Assembly (NCBI GenBank): GCA_031284345.1
Contig: JAITAC010000054.1
Coordinates: 1 to 19,412 of the forward strand
Direction: 5' to 3'
DNA: 19,412 bases
DNA from: Holosporaceae bacterium
GTDB lineage: Bacteria; Pseudomonadota; Alphaproteobacteria; UBA3830
Under the pieces are notes generated by a model, which was given only the letters and a program-made list of their open reading frames with translations, ran no database searches and was not told the origin of the DNA. The translations under genes and the position numbers were made by a program. Below, in pieces: positions 6,321 through 17,559 of this stretch. Positions within the stretch are counted from its first letter, which is position 1, and each line of letters begins with the position of its first letter.

Positions 6321-7310
6321 TTACTTCAAATAAGATGCTACTTTCTCATTATCATACCACGAAATTTGTACAGGAATCGTTGCTATTAAATGATGATATC
6401 TTTTGGGAATACGCACAAGATCCTTTTCGGTAGTTAGTAATTTCGCATCGAGAATTTTTGCGTCATCCAGCAAATCAACGATTTCCGTATCCGAAAACGA
6501 ATAATGATCGGGAAATATTACCCGCTTCACCACCGTTAATTTACTCGAGATGGAGTCAAAAAATTTTTGCGGATAGCCAATGCCGCAAAATACTAGAAAA
6601 CGCTCCTGGCAATCGATTTTGGAAAAATTTTGCAGCAATTTCCCCATTAATATCGGAATAGAATCGGGAATTTTCGCTTTTATTTGAGAAAAATCGTATT
6701 CTGATTGGTGGGTGAGTAGTATGGCGGCGTCGATATCGTCTTTTACAATTTTCATATTGAGTCGATTAGGACCGAGCGGCAGCATTTCACCGTTTCCGAA
6801 TCCCTGATCTGCATCGATCACCAAAAATTTGATGTCTGGTCGCAGTTTTTTTTGGCAAATACCGTCGTCCAGCAGGAAAACATCGTAAACCCCCTTGGAG
6901 TGAGCTAGAGCTGCGCTCTTGGATCTGTTTTTGGCCACGAACACATCGATACCTTTTTGAGATAGCATCAGAGGCTCATCGCCAACGTCGGCGCAGGTAT
7001 GCATATCCGGATCCACCGCCAGAACCTTGGAGGATGATCTGCCATAGCCGATGCTCAGCACGGCGCATTTTTTCCCGAGGATCATTAAAAGATCCGCAAT
7101 GGCTTTTACCACAATACTTTTTCCGGAGCCTCCAATGGTGATAGCTCCGATCGCTATTATTTTTTGGGGCACCAATCTATTTCCATATGACCTCCTGTAA
7201 TTCAGCGAAGATATCCACGAATACAATTGACTCGGCAGAAATAACAAAATTTTTAAAAACCAGTTAACTTTTTCCGCATACCAAAATTTCGGAGACCTAA
7301 ACAATGCCAA
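6321..7310 (-). CDS. lpxK: Tetraacyldisaccharide 4'-kinase (lipid A synthesis)
   Basis: Phosphorylates the 4' position of the lipid A disaccharide precursor at the inner membrane. It has 329 residues, typical. An N-terminal hydrophobic stretch (about 15-33, LKILLFLPSQLYSWI) is the usual membrane anchor. The P-loop is GAITIGGSGKS (55-65), followed by GYGR, VGDEP, LDDGICQKKL (usually DDGFQH), LPLGPNR, CGIGYPQKFF and FPDHYSFSD with TTEKD. The start is a TTG at 7310 with AAAAGGAG close upstream (spacer three bases); a second TTG six bases later would be better spaced and gives LFRSPKFWY, so the exact start is one of these two. Its presence implies that the organism makes lipid A and hence an LPS-type outer membrane. 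The gap to the upstream MFS gene is 34 bases. Confidence 0.94.
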   Translation of the reverse strand: MALFRSPKFWYAEKVNWFLKILLFLPSQLYSWISSLNYRRSYGNRLVPQKIIAIGAITIGGSGKSIVVKAIADLLMILGKKCAVLSIGYGRSSSKVLAVDPDMHTCADVGDEPLMLSQKGIDVFVAKNRSKSAALAHSKGVYDVFLLDDGICQKKLRPDIKFLVIDADQGFGNGEMLPLGPNRLNMKIVKDDIDAAILLTHQSEYDFSQIKAKIPDSIPILMGKLLQNFSKIDCQERFLVFCGIGYPQKFFDSISSKLTVVKRVIFPDHYSFSDTEIVDLLDDAKILDAKLLTTEKDLVRIPKRYHHLIATIPVQISWYDNEKVASYLK

Positions 7311-7344
7311 TTACTCCTTTTCGAAAAAAGATTTAGTGGTCTAA

Positions 7345-8658
7345 TTATGAACGAACCTCACATTTTTTCGGTAATAGTATATTAAAAATAAAAAGAGCTA
7401 GACAACAGAAACATATGCTATATAAAAATGCAAAATCATGGCCGTAAGAGGTCCAAATATTTCCGGCAAAGATCGACGACAAAAAGAAAGATAATCCTAT
7501 GGTGCAATAGTATACGCCAATGGCTGTTCCCCGCAGATGACTATCGACTCTTTCTGTAATTAGCGACAGAAACAGTCCTTGCACGGCGGTCATTTGGCCT
7601 CCCCAGAGAAAGGCGCCAATGTATATGTTAACGATGGAGTTCGCCGTAAGAAAAAATAAATTAGCGGCGATCATCATTAGTATACAAATTTTTATGAACT
7701 TGGCTTTGCCGAGTCTATCGGCATACAATCCGATGGGATACGAACAGGCGACCTGTCCAATGCTTATGAATATGCTGGCGGAACTAGCGGTTCCCAGAGA
7801 GGTAAATTCATGGGCAAAAATAGGGAATAGTGATTCGCTGAAGTGTCCCATTTCAAAAACAAATGCCAGAGTAAGGAGTTTCCAGAAATGTACGTCCAGA
7901 GATCTTAAATATTTTTTCTGAAACGGATTTTCCATTTTTTTCGGTGAAGTATTTTCTTTTTTTGTTTCCCGAAGTTCCTGTGGAGTTTTTACTTTGTACA
8001 GGAGAGCTATCGCTATGGCGACGGCAAAGGTTGAGCAGAAGAACACCACTCGATAATTATTACAGCTGAGGAACATTATCCACATGCCAAGCACAGTTCC
8101 CAAAGCGGATCCTATGGTTTTCAATGATCTGCTAAAGCCAAACGACTGTCCGCGTTTTTCTTTACTACTCAGATCGGCGATCAGGGAATCGCGTGGCACT
8201 GCCTGAATTCCATTTCCGATTCTTTCAATTGACTGGGCGAATAGGATCATGAGCGAGGAGTTAGCTATGGCAAAGAGAGGCTTCGTGAGCAACGATATGG
8301 CACATCCTATGATGAGAATAGCCTTTCGATTGCAGAAGTAGTCGCTTACGGCGCCGGAAAAAATACGCACGATGTAGGCAATGGATTCCACTATTCCGTC
8401 AATGGAAGATATGGTTGCTTCGCTGGCGTGCAGTTCGTTCTTCATGAAGAGTCCGAGATTGCTGTAGACCATCGTTGTGGCAGCACCTAGGAACAATCCG
8501 AACAAAGATACGGCAAAAATACCTTGTGGTAGCGAATTGAATGTGGAAAAAATGCGATAAAAAAAAGAAAAACGTTGAATTAGGCTGCTATTACTTGAAT
8601 TTTTTGATGAACGACATTTAGTGAGTTCATCTTGATTTTCCTTATCGGACGATTTCAC
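7345..8658 (-). CDS. MFS transporter, substrate unknown
   Basis: Inner-membrane secondary transporter of the major facilitator superfamily with 437 residues and about 12 hydrophobic segments. Motif A is visible as GAVSDYFCNRKA in the loop between helices 2 and 3, and a related GLYADRLGKAK in the second half. ERIGNGIQAVPRDSLIADL near helix 4-5 is typical of drug and sugar exporters in this superfamily, but I cannot name a substrate. The first 30 or so residues are hydrophilic and rich in Ser, Asn and Lys. The start is GTG at 8658, chosen because GGAGGTGA (8663-8670) stands four bases upstream. It is the first gene of the operon, and its promoter is visible upstream. Position before lpxK hints at an envelope role, but this is weak. 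Confidence 0.92.
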   Translation of the reverse strand: MKSSDKENQDELTKCRSSKNSSNSSLIQRFSFFYRIFSTFNSLPQGIFAVSLFGLFLGAATTMVYSNLGLFMKNELHASEATISSIDGIVESIAYIVRIFSGAVSDYFCNRKAILIIGCAISLLTKPLFAIANSSLMILFAQSIERIGNGIQAVPRDSLIADLSSKEKRGQSFGFSRSLKTIGSALGTVLGMWIMFLSCNNYRVVFFCSTFAVAIAIALLYKVKTPQELRETKKENTSPKKMENPFQKKYLRSLDVHFWKLLTLAFVFEMGHFSESLFPIFAHEFTSLGTASSASIFISIGQVACSYPIGLYADRLGKAKFIKICILMMIAANLFFLTANSIVNIYIGAFLWGGQMTAVQGLFLSLITERVDSHLRGTAIGVYYCTIGLSFFLSSIFAGNIWTSYGHDFAFLYSICFCCLALFIFNILLPKKCEVRS

Positions 8659-8688
8659 GCTGTCACCTCCGTATGATAACCCAGGGTG

Positions 8689-8717
8689 GTTATACTATTT
8701 TTTGTAGAAAAAGTCTA
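8689..8717 (-). promoter_or_regulatory. Sigma70-type promoter of the MFS-lpxK-rpiB-glyA-nusB-mvaD operon
   Basis: Read on the minus strand, a -35 TAGACT (8712-8717) and a -10 TATAAC (8689-8694) are separated by exactly 17 bases. They match 4 of 6 and 5 of 6 consensus positions. The -10 is about 30 bases from the GTG start, leaving a short leader that carries the GGAGGTGA ribosome site. Confidence 0.6.
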
Positions 8718-9163
8718 ATGAAAAATTAATTACATATAAGTTTTGTTTTTTTCTAGGGCGATACCGGAATCAATCACATTAGCCGATGCGCTCCAATTAC
8801 GCTTGCTGAAAAAAGTTATAGAAATAATTGCCTTCGACAATGGAGAATAGATTAAATCGACGTCCAAGGAAGAGTTGAGGGGTGATCTGTTGGATTTAGA
8901 GAAAAGCTACAAATAATGTGTGATTTTTTTAAGACAAGAACTTTTTAAACCCAAGGCAGTGGTGTCTTTATTTTTCTTATTTAAGTTCTGGCCCAGAATT
9001 TTTTGGGGAAGTTCTTGCCACCCTATTGATTCTGGAGCATCCTGATTCCGAAGCTTATGCCACATATTTACAACCCCAAGCTGTGTGCCGACACCTTTTC
9101 CACCAATTTGCATAATAGCAGGAAAACGCAAAATTTTCGTTAACGGCGAAAAATTTTTATGAA
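8718..9163. other. Divergent intergenic region with no convincing gene
   Basis: Between the promoter of the minus-strand operon and the box upstream of the atp genes I find no supported gene. A 74-codon minus-strand frame (9131 to 8907, TTG start) has no ribosome site and no family. A perfect small stem, TTCTG with CAGAA (8986-8998), is followed by six T, like a plus-strand terminator without a gene to end. AAGAACTT (8937-8944) and AAGTTCTT (9008-9015) form an inverted pair. I searched by eye for DnaA boxes and parS and saw none. Confidence 0.4.
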
Positions 9164-9204
9164 TTAACGAATTTTTAAAACATTTCTTATACTATTTTTA
9201 TACT
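9164..9204 (+). promoter_or_regulatory. TTAA-N7-TTAA box with -10 elements, likely atp operon promoter
   Basis: TTAACGAATTTTTAA at 9164-9178 is an exact TTAA-N7-TTAA, the CtrA consensus. Downstream are two -10-like TATACT hexamers at 9188-9193 and 9199-9204. For the first, the box covers the -35 position. Another TTCGTTAA at 9136-9143 is the inverted partner of TTAACGAA at 9164-9171, giving a dyad of about 13-base arms with one mismatch. Promoter direction fits the atp genes, with a leader of about 300 bases. CtrA control is inference. Confidence 0.45.
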
Positions 9205-9366
9205 ATGATCTGCGTGGGAATTCGTGTCGCGCGCCAAAGGATTAAAAAATACGCCCCAGAAACTTATAAAACTGGGAAACGGGTTTCTGCATCAATGGAT
9301 CCCAGAATCCGTAGAGTAGTCATGGAAAAGTTATTTCTTCGGAAGATTGGGAAAAAAGTCTGTTAA
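9205..9366 (+). CDS. Possible small basic protein, 53 residues, in the atp leader
   Basis: An open frame starting MICVGIRVARQRIKKY and ending in TAA. It is strikingly rich in Arg and Lys. There is no Shine-Dalgarno sequence, and the ATG lies only a dozen bases past the TATACT at 9188-9193, so it could only be read as a leaderless or nearly leaderless message. I recognise no family. It may be a chance frame in a long 5' leader; the rest of the leader, 9367-9505, shows no gene. Confidence 0.25.
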   Translation: MICVGIRVARQRIKKYAPETYKTGKRVSASMDPRIRRVVMEKLFLRKIGKKVC

Positions 9367-9505
9367 GATCGTTGTTCCGCCAAAGGAGCCATTGATATCC
9401 GGAATAAATTTTCGGCTATGAGTGGCTCCACATTGCAATGGTGGGGTTTGTGCTATACAATAGGCGCTGCAATTTTGGCTCATTAAAGTTAATTTGGAGG
9501 TGGCA

Positions 9506-10060
9506 GTGGCAGATAGTTCGCTCGTTAATAAGTATGTGAGGTCTTTGTATGCGGTTGCTGCCGATTTAAATATGGAGCAGGAGGTTTTGCGACAGCTCAA
9601 CGAGCTAAAAGGAGTTATTTTTTCCATTAGCGACTTCCGAAAATTTCTGAAAAAAATGACATTTTTGAAGTGTGATGGGACGCAGCTGGTGCAGTTGCTG
9701 AAGAGGGAGCTTGATTTAGCGGAAATAGTAGGCAATTTTCTAGAGACTCTCAAAGACAATGATCGATTATTTATGCTCATTGACATTTGCGATACCTACG
9801 AGACACTGCTGAACGAAATTTCCGGCAAGAGGCGTCTTCATTTGACATTTGCTCGCGACACGTCTGAGAGGGAGGAGCAGGCCCTCAGAAAAGACCTTGC
9901 GGAAGTTTTTGGCGAGAAAGCCGAATACGACATACAATATGATTCATCGCTAATTGACGGTTTCAAGATACAATATCGGTCGAAAATTTTGGATTATTCG
10001 GCTTTATCCAAAATAAAACGCCTGCGCAGTGCCATTAGGAGAGAGAACGATGAAAATTAA
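9506..10060 (+). CDS. atpH: ATP synthase F1 subunit delta
   Basis: Joins the top of the F1 catalytic head to the peripheral stalk of F0. It has 184 residues from GTG 9506, normal for OSCP/delta. The N-terminal helical domain starts [16 protein letters not shown], and the C-terminal region has the expected [20 protein letters not shown] segment, equivalent to the usual GGxxIxxGxxxxDxS pattern in a weakened form. I chose GTG 9506 because GGAGG (9496-9500) stands five bases upstream; TTG 9494 and GTG 9500 are in frame but would overlap that site. It is the first gene of the atpHAGDC cluster, and its end overlaps atpA by 11 bases. The alphaproteobacterial F1-only operon layout supports the call. 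Confidence 0.93.
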   Translation: MADSSLVNKYVRSLYAVAADLNMEQEVLRQLNELKGVIFSISDFRKFLKKMTFLKCDGTQLVQLLKRELDLAEIVGNFLETLKDNDRLFMLIDICDTYETLLNEISGKRRLHLTFARDTSEREEQALRKDLAEVFGEKAEYDIQYDSSLIDGFKIQYRSKILDYSALSKIKRLRSAIRRENDEN

Positions 10061-11597
10061 TCCAGCTGAGATTTGTTCCATTATTCGGGAGCGCATAGGG
10101 AGTTTTGATTCAGGTCCGGAGTTTGTGGAAGTTGGTCGTGTTTTATCCGTGAAGGACGGAGTTGCAAGGGTTTATGGTCTAGAGAGCATTTCCATGGGAG
10201 AGAAGGTAATATTCGATTCCGGGGTGGACGGCTTGGCTCTGAATCTCGGAGAGGACACCGTTGATGTGGTGCTATTCGGAGAGGATCGGGAAGTACACGA
10301 GGGAATGGAGGTTCGCAGATCCCGGAAAATAGTGGACGTGCCTGTGGGCAAGGGACTGTTGGGACGCGTTGTCGATGCTCTGGGAAATCCGATAGACGGC
10401 AAGGGTACCATAAAATCCAGCGAGAGGAGAGCCGTGGACGTGAAGGCGCCGGGCATCATCGAGCGGCGTTCTGTACAGGAGCCGATGCACACGGGGCTAA
10501 AGGCCATCGATGCCATTGTCCCCATTGGACGCGGCCAGCGTGAACTTATCATCGGAGATCGACAAACGGGCAAGACGTCCATTGCCATCGATACCATTGT
10601 TAATCAGCGAAGTGCATTTGAAAGCAATAACGAAAGTCAGAAATTGTACTGCATTTACGTGGTTATAGGTCAAAAGCGATTTTCCGTAGCTCAGGTCGTG
10701 AAGACTCTCATGGAGGCCGGCGCCATGGAGTACACCACCGTCGTAGCGGCAACGGCGTCGGAGGCCGCCACCATGCAATATCTCGCCCCCTACACCGGAT
10801 GTGCCATCGGCGAATATTTCCGGGACAATGGCATGCATGCGCTGATAATATACGATGACCTGTCGAAACACGCCGTCGCCTATCGGCAAATGTCACTGCT
10901 GTTGAGAAGACCTCCTGGACGCGAAGCCTATCCGGGAGACGTATTCTATCTGCATTCGCGACTGCTGGAAAGAGCCGCTAAACTCAGTGACAAAAACGGA
11001 GGCGGTTCTCTTACGGCGCTGCCAATAATAGAAACCCAAGCGGGAGACTTGTCCGCCTATATCCCCACCAACGTGATATCCATTACGGACGGACAAATAT
11101 TCCTCGAAAGCGATCTATTTCACAAGGGTATACGGCCCGCCATCAACGTTGGACAATCGGTCAGCCGCGTGGGATCTGCCGCCCAGACCAAGGGCATGAA
11201 AAAAGTCGCCGGGAAAATCAAACTGGAACTGGCTCAATATCGGGAAATGGCTAGCTTCTCGCAGTTTGCGTCGGATCTGGATCAATCCAGTAAGCGCCTC
11301 ATATCCCGCGGAGAACGTCTGACTGAGCTGCTGAAACAGCCGCAATATAGTCCCATGAATATCGAGGATCAGGTGATCAGCATATACTTGGGCATAAATG
11401 GATATTTGGATAACTTGCCGCTCTCGGAAGTATCAGCGTTCGAAAAATATGTGCTGGAGCGCATAAAAATAGAAGAGCAAAGCATTATAGGCGATATCAA
11501 AAAAAATTCAGACCTCCGAGAAAATGTGAAAGCTTCTCTGAATGAATTGCTGCCGGCCTATTGGGAGGCATTTAAAAAAGAAAAAAAAGTGAATTAG
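10050..11597 (+). CDS. atpA: ATP synthase F1 subunit alpha
   Basis: Non-catalytic nucleotide-binding subunit that alternates with beta in the F1 hexamer and supplies the arginine finger. It has 515 residues. The Walker A motif GDRQTGKT falls at 169-176, the same place as in E. coli. Other landmarks are [60 protein letters not shown] and [14 protein letters not shown] with the finger Arg. The ATG at 10050 follows AGGAG (10037-10041) by eight bases; an in-frame upstream start at 10029 would lie deeper in atpH and has no such site. The 3' end is very A-rich (a run of eight A shortly before the stop) and abuts atpG directly. Confidence 0.98.
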   Translation: MKINPAEICSIIRERIGSFDSGPEFVEVGRVLSVKDGVARVYGLESISMGEKVIFDSGVDGLALNLGEDTVDVVLFGEDREVHEGMEVRRSRKIVDVPVGKGLLGRVVDALGNPIDGKGTIKSSERRAVDVKAPGIIERRSVQEPMHTGLKAIDAIVPIGRGQRELIIGDRQTGKTSIAIDTIVNQRSAFESNNESQKLYCIYVVIGQKRFSVAQVVKTLMEAGAMEYTTVVAATASEAATMQYLAPYTGCAIGEYFRDNGMHALIIYDDLSKHAVAYRQMSLLLRRPPGREAYPGDVFYLHSRLLERAAKLSDKNGGGSLTALPIIETQAGDLSAYIPTNVISITDGQIFLESDLFHKGIRPAINVGQSVSRVGSAAQTKGMKKVAGKIKLELAQYREMASFSQFASDLDQSSKRLISRGERLTELLKQPQYSPMNIEDQVISIYLGINGYLDNLPLSEVSAFEKYVLERIKIEEQSIIGDIKKNSDLRENVKASLNELLPAYWEAFKKEKKVN

Positions 11598-13896
<2,299 letters not shown>

Positions 13897-13905
13897 TAAA
13901 CACAC

Positions 13906-13912
13906 AAGGAGG
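13906..13912 (+). promoter_or_regulatory. Strong ribosome binding site that fixes the TTG start of atpC
   Basis: AAGGAGG stands five bases before TTG 13918, in the 21-base gap after atpD. It is among the best Shine-Dalgarno sequences in the window and compensates for a rare start codon; no ATG or GTG in frame is better placed. Confidence 0.8.
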
Positions 13913-13917
13913 TTCTC

Positions 13918-14166
13918 TTGCAGGCTAAAGTTTTGACGCTCGGGAAAGAATTATTTAACGGCGAAGCCGTCAAGGTGGTCGTGCCGGCCGTAAATGGAGA
14001 GATGTGTCTGCTGCCAAATCACATATCGATTATCACAGCTCTGCGTCGAGGATACATTCGAGTATTTAGACCTATGGCAGAACGCCCAATTCCCATAGCC
14101 ATTGAACGGGGTGTATGTTCATTCTCAGATAACTCTGCTATATTCATCGTAGAAACCGCTGCATAG
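13918..14166 (+). CDS. atpC: ATP synthase F1 subunit epsilon, beta-sandwich domain only
   Basis: Part of the rotor foot that contacts gamma and the c-ring. The family match is clear from VKVVVPAVNGEMCLLPNHIS, AIERGVCSFSDN and the final IVETA. It has only 82 residues, whereas standard bacterial epsilon has about 130-140 and folds as an N-terminal beta-sandwich of about 85 residues plus two C-terminal helices. The helical domain, which inhibits ATP hydrolysis in many bacteria, is absent. The TAG stop at 14164-14166 is followed by DNA that does not encode helices in any plus frame before parA, so I see no frameshift. The start is TTG with a strong AAGGAGG. Short epsilon subunits are known in other lineages, so it may well be functional. 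Confidence 0.92.
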   Translation: MQAKVLTLGKELFNGEAVKVVVPAVNGEMCLLPNHISIITALRRGYIRVFRPMAERPIPIAIERGVCSFSDNSAIFIVETAA

Positions 14167-14201
14167 CAGGTTTTTGGCGTTTTTGTCTTTCCGAGGTGTA
14201 T

Positions 14202-14975
14202 ATGATTCCGATAACTGTTGCCATAATAAATCAGAAAGGTGGAGTTGGAAAAACTACAACTACAGTGAATCTGGCCACGGCCATGGCCGCCATAGGAAAA
14301 AAAGTTCTGGTCATAGATTTGGATCCCCAGGGAAACGCCACAACAGGATTCGGCATGGCTAAAGGAAACGGATTGGACAGCAGCTACGGAATTCTACTGG
14401 GTTTATCCGATACCGCTAGCGTCATTCGCAAAACCTACGTAAATGGACTATTTCTTATACCATCTACCATAGATTTATCCGCAGCAGAAGTGGAATTATT
14501 TTCTTTGCCAGACAGAGACAGCAAGCTAAAAAAATCAATCGCTAACTTGGAATTCGAATATATATTCATAGATTGTCCACCGGGATTTGGATTCATAAAT
14601 ATAAATGCCCTGAACGCATCAAAAAAAATTATTATTCCTCTTCAGTGTGAATTTTACGCACTGGAAGGACTAGCTCAACTATTCAATACCATCCAGGGAG
14701 TTCGAAATACCATAAATAAGTCTCTAATTGTGGCAGGTATTTTACTGACCATGTATGATCGACGCAATAGTCTGAGTGCCATCGTTGCCAATGACGTTCG
14801 CTCACACTTTAAAAATCTGGTTTTTAAAACGATAATTCCAAGAAACGTCAAAATAAGCGAAGCCTCCTCCCACGGAAAACCGGTAATCTTGCATGATATA
14901 AAATCGCAGGGAGCAATTTCGTACATAGAACTGGCGCGGGAATTTTTAAATAGGGAACTGCAGCATGAACAATAA
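14202..14975 (+). CDS. parA: Chromosome partitioning ATPase ParA
   Basis: Deviant-Walker ATPase that binds nucleoid DNA and moves ParB-parS complexes apart during chromosome segregation. It has 257 residues. The deviant Walker A motif QKGGVGKTTTTVNLA begins at residue 11, followed by VIDLDPQGNATTGFG and the Walker B-like YIFIDCPPGFGF, then PLQCEFYALEGLAQL. The short N-terminus without a DNA-binding domain marks the chromosomal (Soj-type) family. ATG 14202 is preferred over GTG 14196 because GAGG (14193-14196) lies five bases upstream of the ATG. It starts 35 bases after atpC and overlaps parB by 11 bases. In many Alphaproteobacteria parAB follows gidAB near the origin; here atp genes take that place. 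Confidence 0.96.
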   Translation: MIPITVAIINQKGGVGKTTTTVNLATAMAAIGKKVLVIDLDPQGNATTGFGMAKGNGLDSSYGILLGLSDTASVIRKTYVNGLFLIPSTIDLSAAEVELFSLPDRDSKLKKSIANLEFEYIFIDCPPGFGFININALNASKKIIIPLQCEFYALEGLAQLFNTIQGVRNTINKSLIVAGILLTMYDRRNSLSAIVANDVRSHFKNLVFKTIIPRNVKISEASSHGKPVILHDIKSQGAISYIELAREFLNRELQHEQ

Positions 14976-15849
14976 AAATTTAGGAAGAGGACTCTCGGCA
15001 TTTTTAGACATCGACAATATGCAGCCCACTGCCGTTAATGTCACAAATGGTGGTAAATCCATCCTTAATATTAATGTCGAAGACGTTGTAAAAAATCCAT
15101 TTCAGCCACGTCAGGTATTTGACGAAGAAAATCTGGCTTCGCTGGCGGAATCCATTAGGAGAAAAGGTGTGCTGCAGCCGATTCTAGTGGTGCGTCTGGA
15201 TAACGGGAAATATCAGCTGGTGGCCGGCGAACGAAGACTCCGGGGAACCAAAATGGCCGGTCTCACCGAAATCCCCGCCATAATTACGGATATGAAAGCG
15301 GAAGATCAGCTGGAAGTCGCCATTCTCGAAAATATCCAAAGAGAAGATCTCAATCCCATAGATGAAGCAGAGGCATATCATCAACTAATTGGAGAATTTC
15401 GGCATACGCAGGAGGAATTATCGGAAATTCTTGGAAAAAGTCGCAGCCACATAACCAATATACTGCGACTGCTATCTCTGCCGGAGGACGTGAAATCACT
15501 GGTGCGGAATGGAAAGCTCACCTTTGGCCATGCTCGCACACTGGTGGGATCTGCGGACGCATCTCAATTGGCCAGACAAATTATTGATCAGGCACTCAGC
15601 GTGAGAGAAACGGAAAATATCATGAAAAATGTAAAAAACCGTTCTCCAAACGGCACAAATCTTTCCACGAAAAAAAAACATGACATCAACCCGGAAATAG
15701 CAAACGCAGCCGGACAAATTGCCGCGCTGGTGGGACTGGAAGTCCGAATAAAATTAAAAAATTATGGAGGTACCATAGAAATCGATTTTAAAAACTTCGA
15801 AGAACTGGATGCTCTATTCCAAAAATTAAACCGCCTCAGCGAGAGATAG
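14965..15849 (+). CDS. parB: Chromosome partitioning protein ParB
   Basis: CTP-dependent DNA clamp that loads at parS and is acted on by ParA. It has 294 residues. The N-terminus NNKNLGRGLSAFL is the ParA-stimulating type. The CTP-binding domain shows NPFQPRQVFDEENLASLAES, the GERRLRG motif (88-94) and AILENIQREDLNPIDEA (119-135). The helix-turn-helix follows in about 146-170 (HTQEELSEILGKSRSHITN), then LPEDVKSLVRNGKLTFGHAR. The C-terminal stretch would form the dimer domain. No sequence like the parS consensus TGTTTCACGTGAAACA was seen in this window. It overlaps parA and ends four bases before murJ. Confidence 0.96.
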   Translation: MNNKNLGRGLSAFLDIDNMQPTAVNVTNGGKSILNINVEDVVKNPFQPRQVFDEENLASLAESIRRKGVLQPILVVRLDNGKYQLVAGERRLRGTKMAGLTEIPAIITDMKAEDQLEVAILENIQREDLNPIDEAEAYHQLIGEFRHTQEELSEILGKSRSHITNILRLLSLPEDVKSLVRNGKLTFGHARTLVGSADASQLARQIIDQALSVRETENIMKNVKNRSPNGTNLSTKKKHDINPEIANAAGQIAALVGLEVRIKLKNYGGTIEIDFKNFEELDALFQKLNRLSER

Positions 15850-15853
15850 CTCC

Positions 15854-17458
15854 ATGGGAATAATAAGAGCAGCGTTTACCGTTGGCGCCTTCACACTACT
15901 GTCGAGAATCGTGGGATTTTTGCGAGAATGCATTATGGTTTTCGTGCTGGAAGTGGGAATGTGCACCGACGCATTGCTGGTAGCTCTCCGGTTGGCCAAT
16001 ACTTTCCGCAGAATTTTTGCCGAAGGAGCCTTTAACGCTTCTTTTCTTCCGAGATTCTCCAAAATACTTCATAATCGATCCAAAGCTACCGCCGAAACTA
16101 AGAATGATAGCTTGGAAACAGTGACACTATGGTCTCCAGACAAGGTCCTGGCAGATGTGTTCAGCGCTCTGACCTGGACCACAATAATTTTCTGCTTGGG
16201 AGTGCTGATATTTTTTCCGTCAGTGTTGAGAATTTTTGTGTCCGGCTTCGACACTTTCGGAGAAAAATTTCGCCTGACGCTCCTGTTGGGAAGAATAAGT
16301 TTTCCCTACTTGATTTTCATATCGATCGCATCGCTTTTCGGCGGCGTGTTGAACTGCCTGAATAAATTTGCTCTGCCATCGGCTGCTCATTCGATCATGA
16401 GCTTATGTTCCATGACCGCTCTGCTTGTGGGATATTTCTGCGAATTACCGTCGCTGATTACGGTTAAGCTGGTAGCGGTATTCGTGCTTTTTTCCGGTCT
16501 CATGCAGTCGTATATTTTATACATTTCCATCAGAAAATATGGCTTTAGAATATCGCTGAGACTCCGATGCTGGTCTGAGCCGGTCTTGGACATCATGAAA
16601 AATATGGTTCCGGGAATTATTGCCGTTGGCGTCTGGCAACTGAATATTCTCGTGGATACGACGGTGGCGTCCTACTTACCGACCGGCACAATCACCTATG
16701 TCAGTCTGGCAGATAGACTGAATCAGTTTCCGCTGGGAACGCTGGGAGTAGCTCTGAGCACTGCTCTGTTGCCAACTTTGTCCAAATATATCGAAAAAAA
16801 AAATTATGACCGCGCAAATATAGAATTGGAACGCGGAATCTTTTTCGCCTTGTTCCTTACTTTTTTAGCTACTGTCATTTTAATAGCGCTGGATAAACCT
16901 ACAGTCGTCGTCGCGTTTCAAAGGGGATTATTCCAACAAGAACAGGTGAAAATTACAGCAGACGCCCTGGTGGGATTTGCCATTGGACTTCCGGCGTTCG
17001 TGCTAACAAAAATATTTTCGTCACTGTACTTTGCGACCGGAGATACAAAAACACCGGTTATTTTCGGAGCCTGCTCCGTGGCAATAAATATAATTTTTTT
17101 GGTAATATTGGTACCATTTAAAAAATATTTCGGACTTGCGCTGTGTACGTCCATATCAGCTTTTGTGAACGCTCTCCTACTGATGGCTTTTGCCCAAAAA
17201 AATATGCAGATAAGACTGAGTAAAGCTTTTTTGGCAAAAATTTCCTCGCAATTGTGCGCAGCGGTAGTGGCCTACGAGGGAGCCGTTTACCTCGGCGAGA
17301 TTTTTTTGTCTCTGGAGTTGGGAAATCAATTGGTGAAATGCTTGATTTACAGCAGTTTTATTGGTGCAACCTCGATAATATTTTTTATAACCACAGTTCT
17401 ATGCCTGAAATTATTTAAACAGTCCGAGTGGAGACTCTGGAAAAAATCCGCCTGGTAA
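15854..17458 (+). CDS. murJ: Lipid II flippase MurJ (MviN)
   Basis: Flips undecaprenyl-linked peptidoglycan precursor across the inner membrane. It has 534 residues with about 14 hydrophobic segments, normal for the MOP-superfamily MurJ. The N-terminal signature is TLLSRIVGFLRECIM and then DALLVALRLANTFRRIFAEGAFNASFLP, matching the family's RxxFAEGAF pattern. Later motifs include YVSLADRLNQFPLGTLGVAL and FYATGDTKTP-like FATGDTKTP. The ATG follows the parB TAG by four bases with only a weak purine stretch upstream, so coupling is likely. It is the last gene of the plus-strand unit and converges with tadC 108 bases later. Its presence shows that the organism still makes peptidoglycan precursors. 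Confidence 0.96.
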   Translation: MGIIRAAFTVGAFTLLSRIVGFLRECIMVFVLEVGMCTDALLVALRLANTFRRIFAEGAFNASFLPRFSKILHNRSKATAETKNDSLETVTLWSPDKVLADVFSALTWTTIIFCLGVLIFFPSVLRIFVSGFDTFGEKFRLTLLLGRISFPYLIFISIASLFGGVLNCLNKFALPSAAHSIMSLCSMTALLVGYFCELPSLITVKLVAVFVLFSGLMQSYILYISIRKYGFRISLRLRCWSEPVLDIMKNMVPGIIAVGVWQLNILVDTTVASYLPTGTITYVSLADRLNQFPLGTLGVALSTALLPTLSKYIEKKNYDRANIELERGIFFALFLTFLATVILIALDKPTVVVAFQRGLFQQEQVKITADALVGFAIGLPAFVLTKIFSSLYFATGDTKTPVIFGACSVAINIIFLVILVPFKKYFGLALCTSISAFVNALLLMAFAQKNMQIRLSKAFLAKISSQLCAAVVAYEGAVYLGEIFLSLELGNQLVKCLIYSSFIGATSIIFFITTVLCLKLFKQSEWRLWKKSAW

Positions 17459-17559
17459 TATTTTTTTTGGTTCAGGACTAGATTAGATGGGAGATTTTCT
17501 TCGGATGTGACGTTACTCAACTAAAAGATGTCCCTCCTGTTGCTTTTCATTCCTAAAAC

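Noticed and set aside
8907..9131. 74-codon minus-strand frame beginning at a TTG, in the divergent intergenic region
   Set aside because: It has no ribosome binding site, no recognisable family and a start within a dyad that better fits a regulatory site. It may be a chance frame.
8718..9505. Replication origin beside parAB and the atp genes
   Set aside because: The region is intergenic, AT-rich and near parAB, but I saw no DnaA boxes of the TTATCCACA type and no hemE, dnaA or gid gene in the window. GC skew over the whole genome would be needed.
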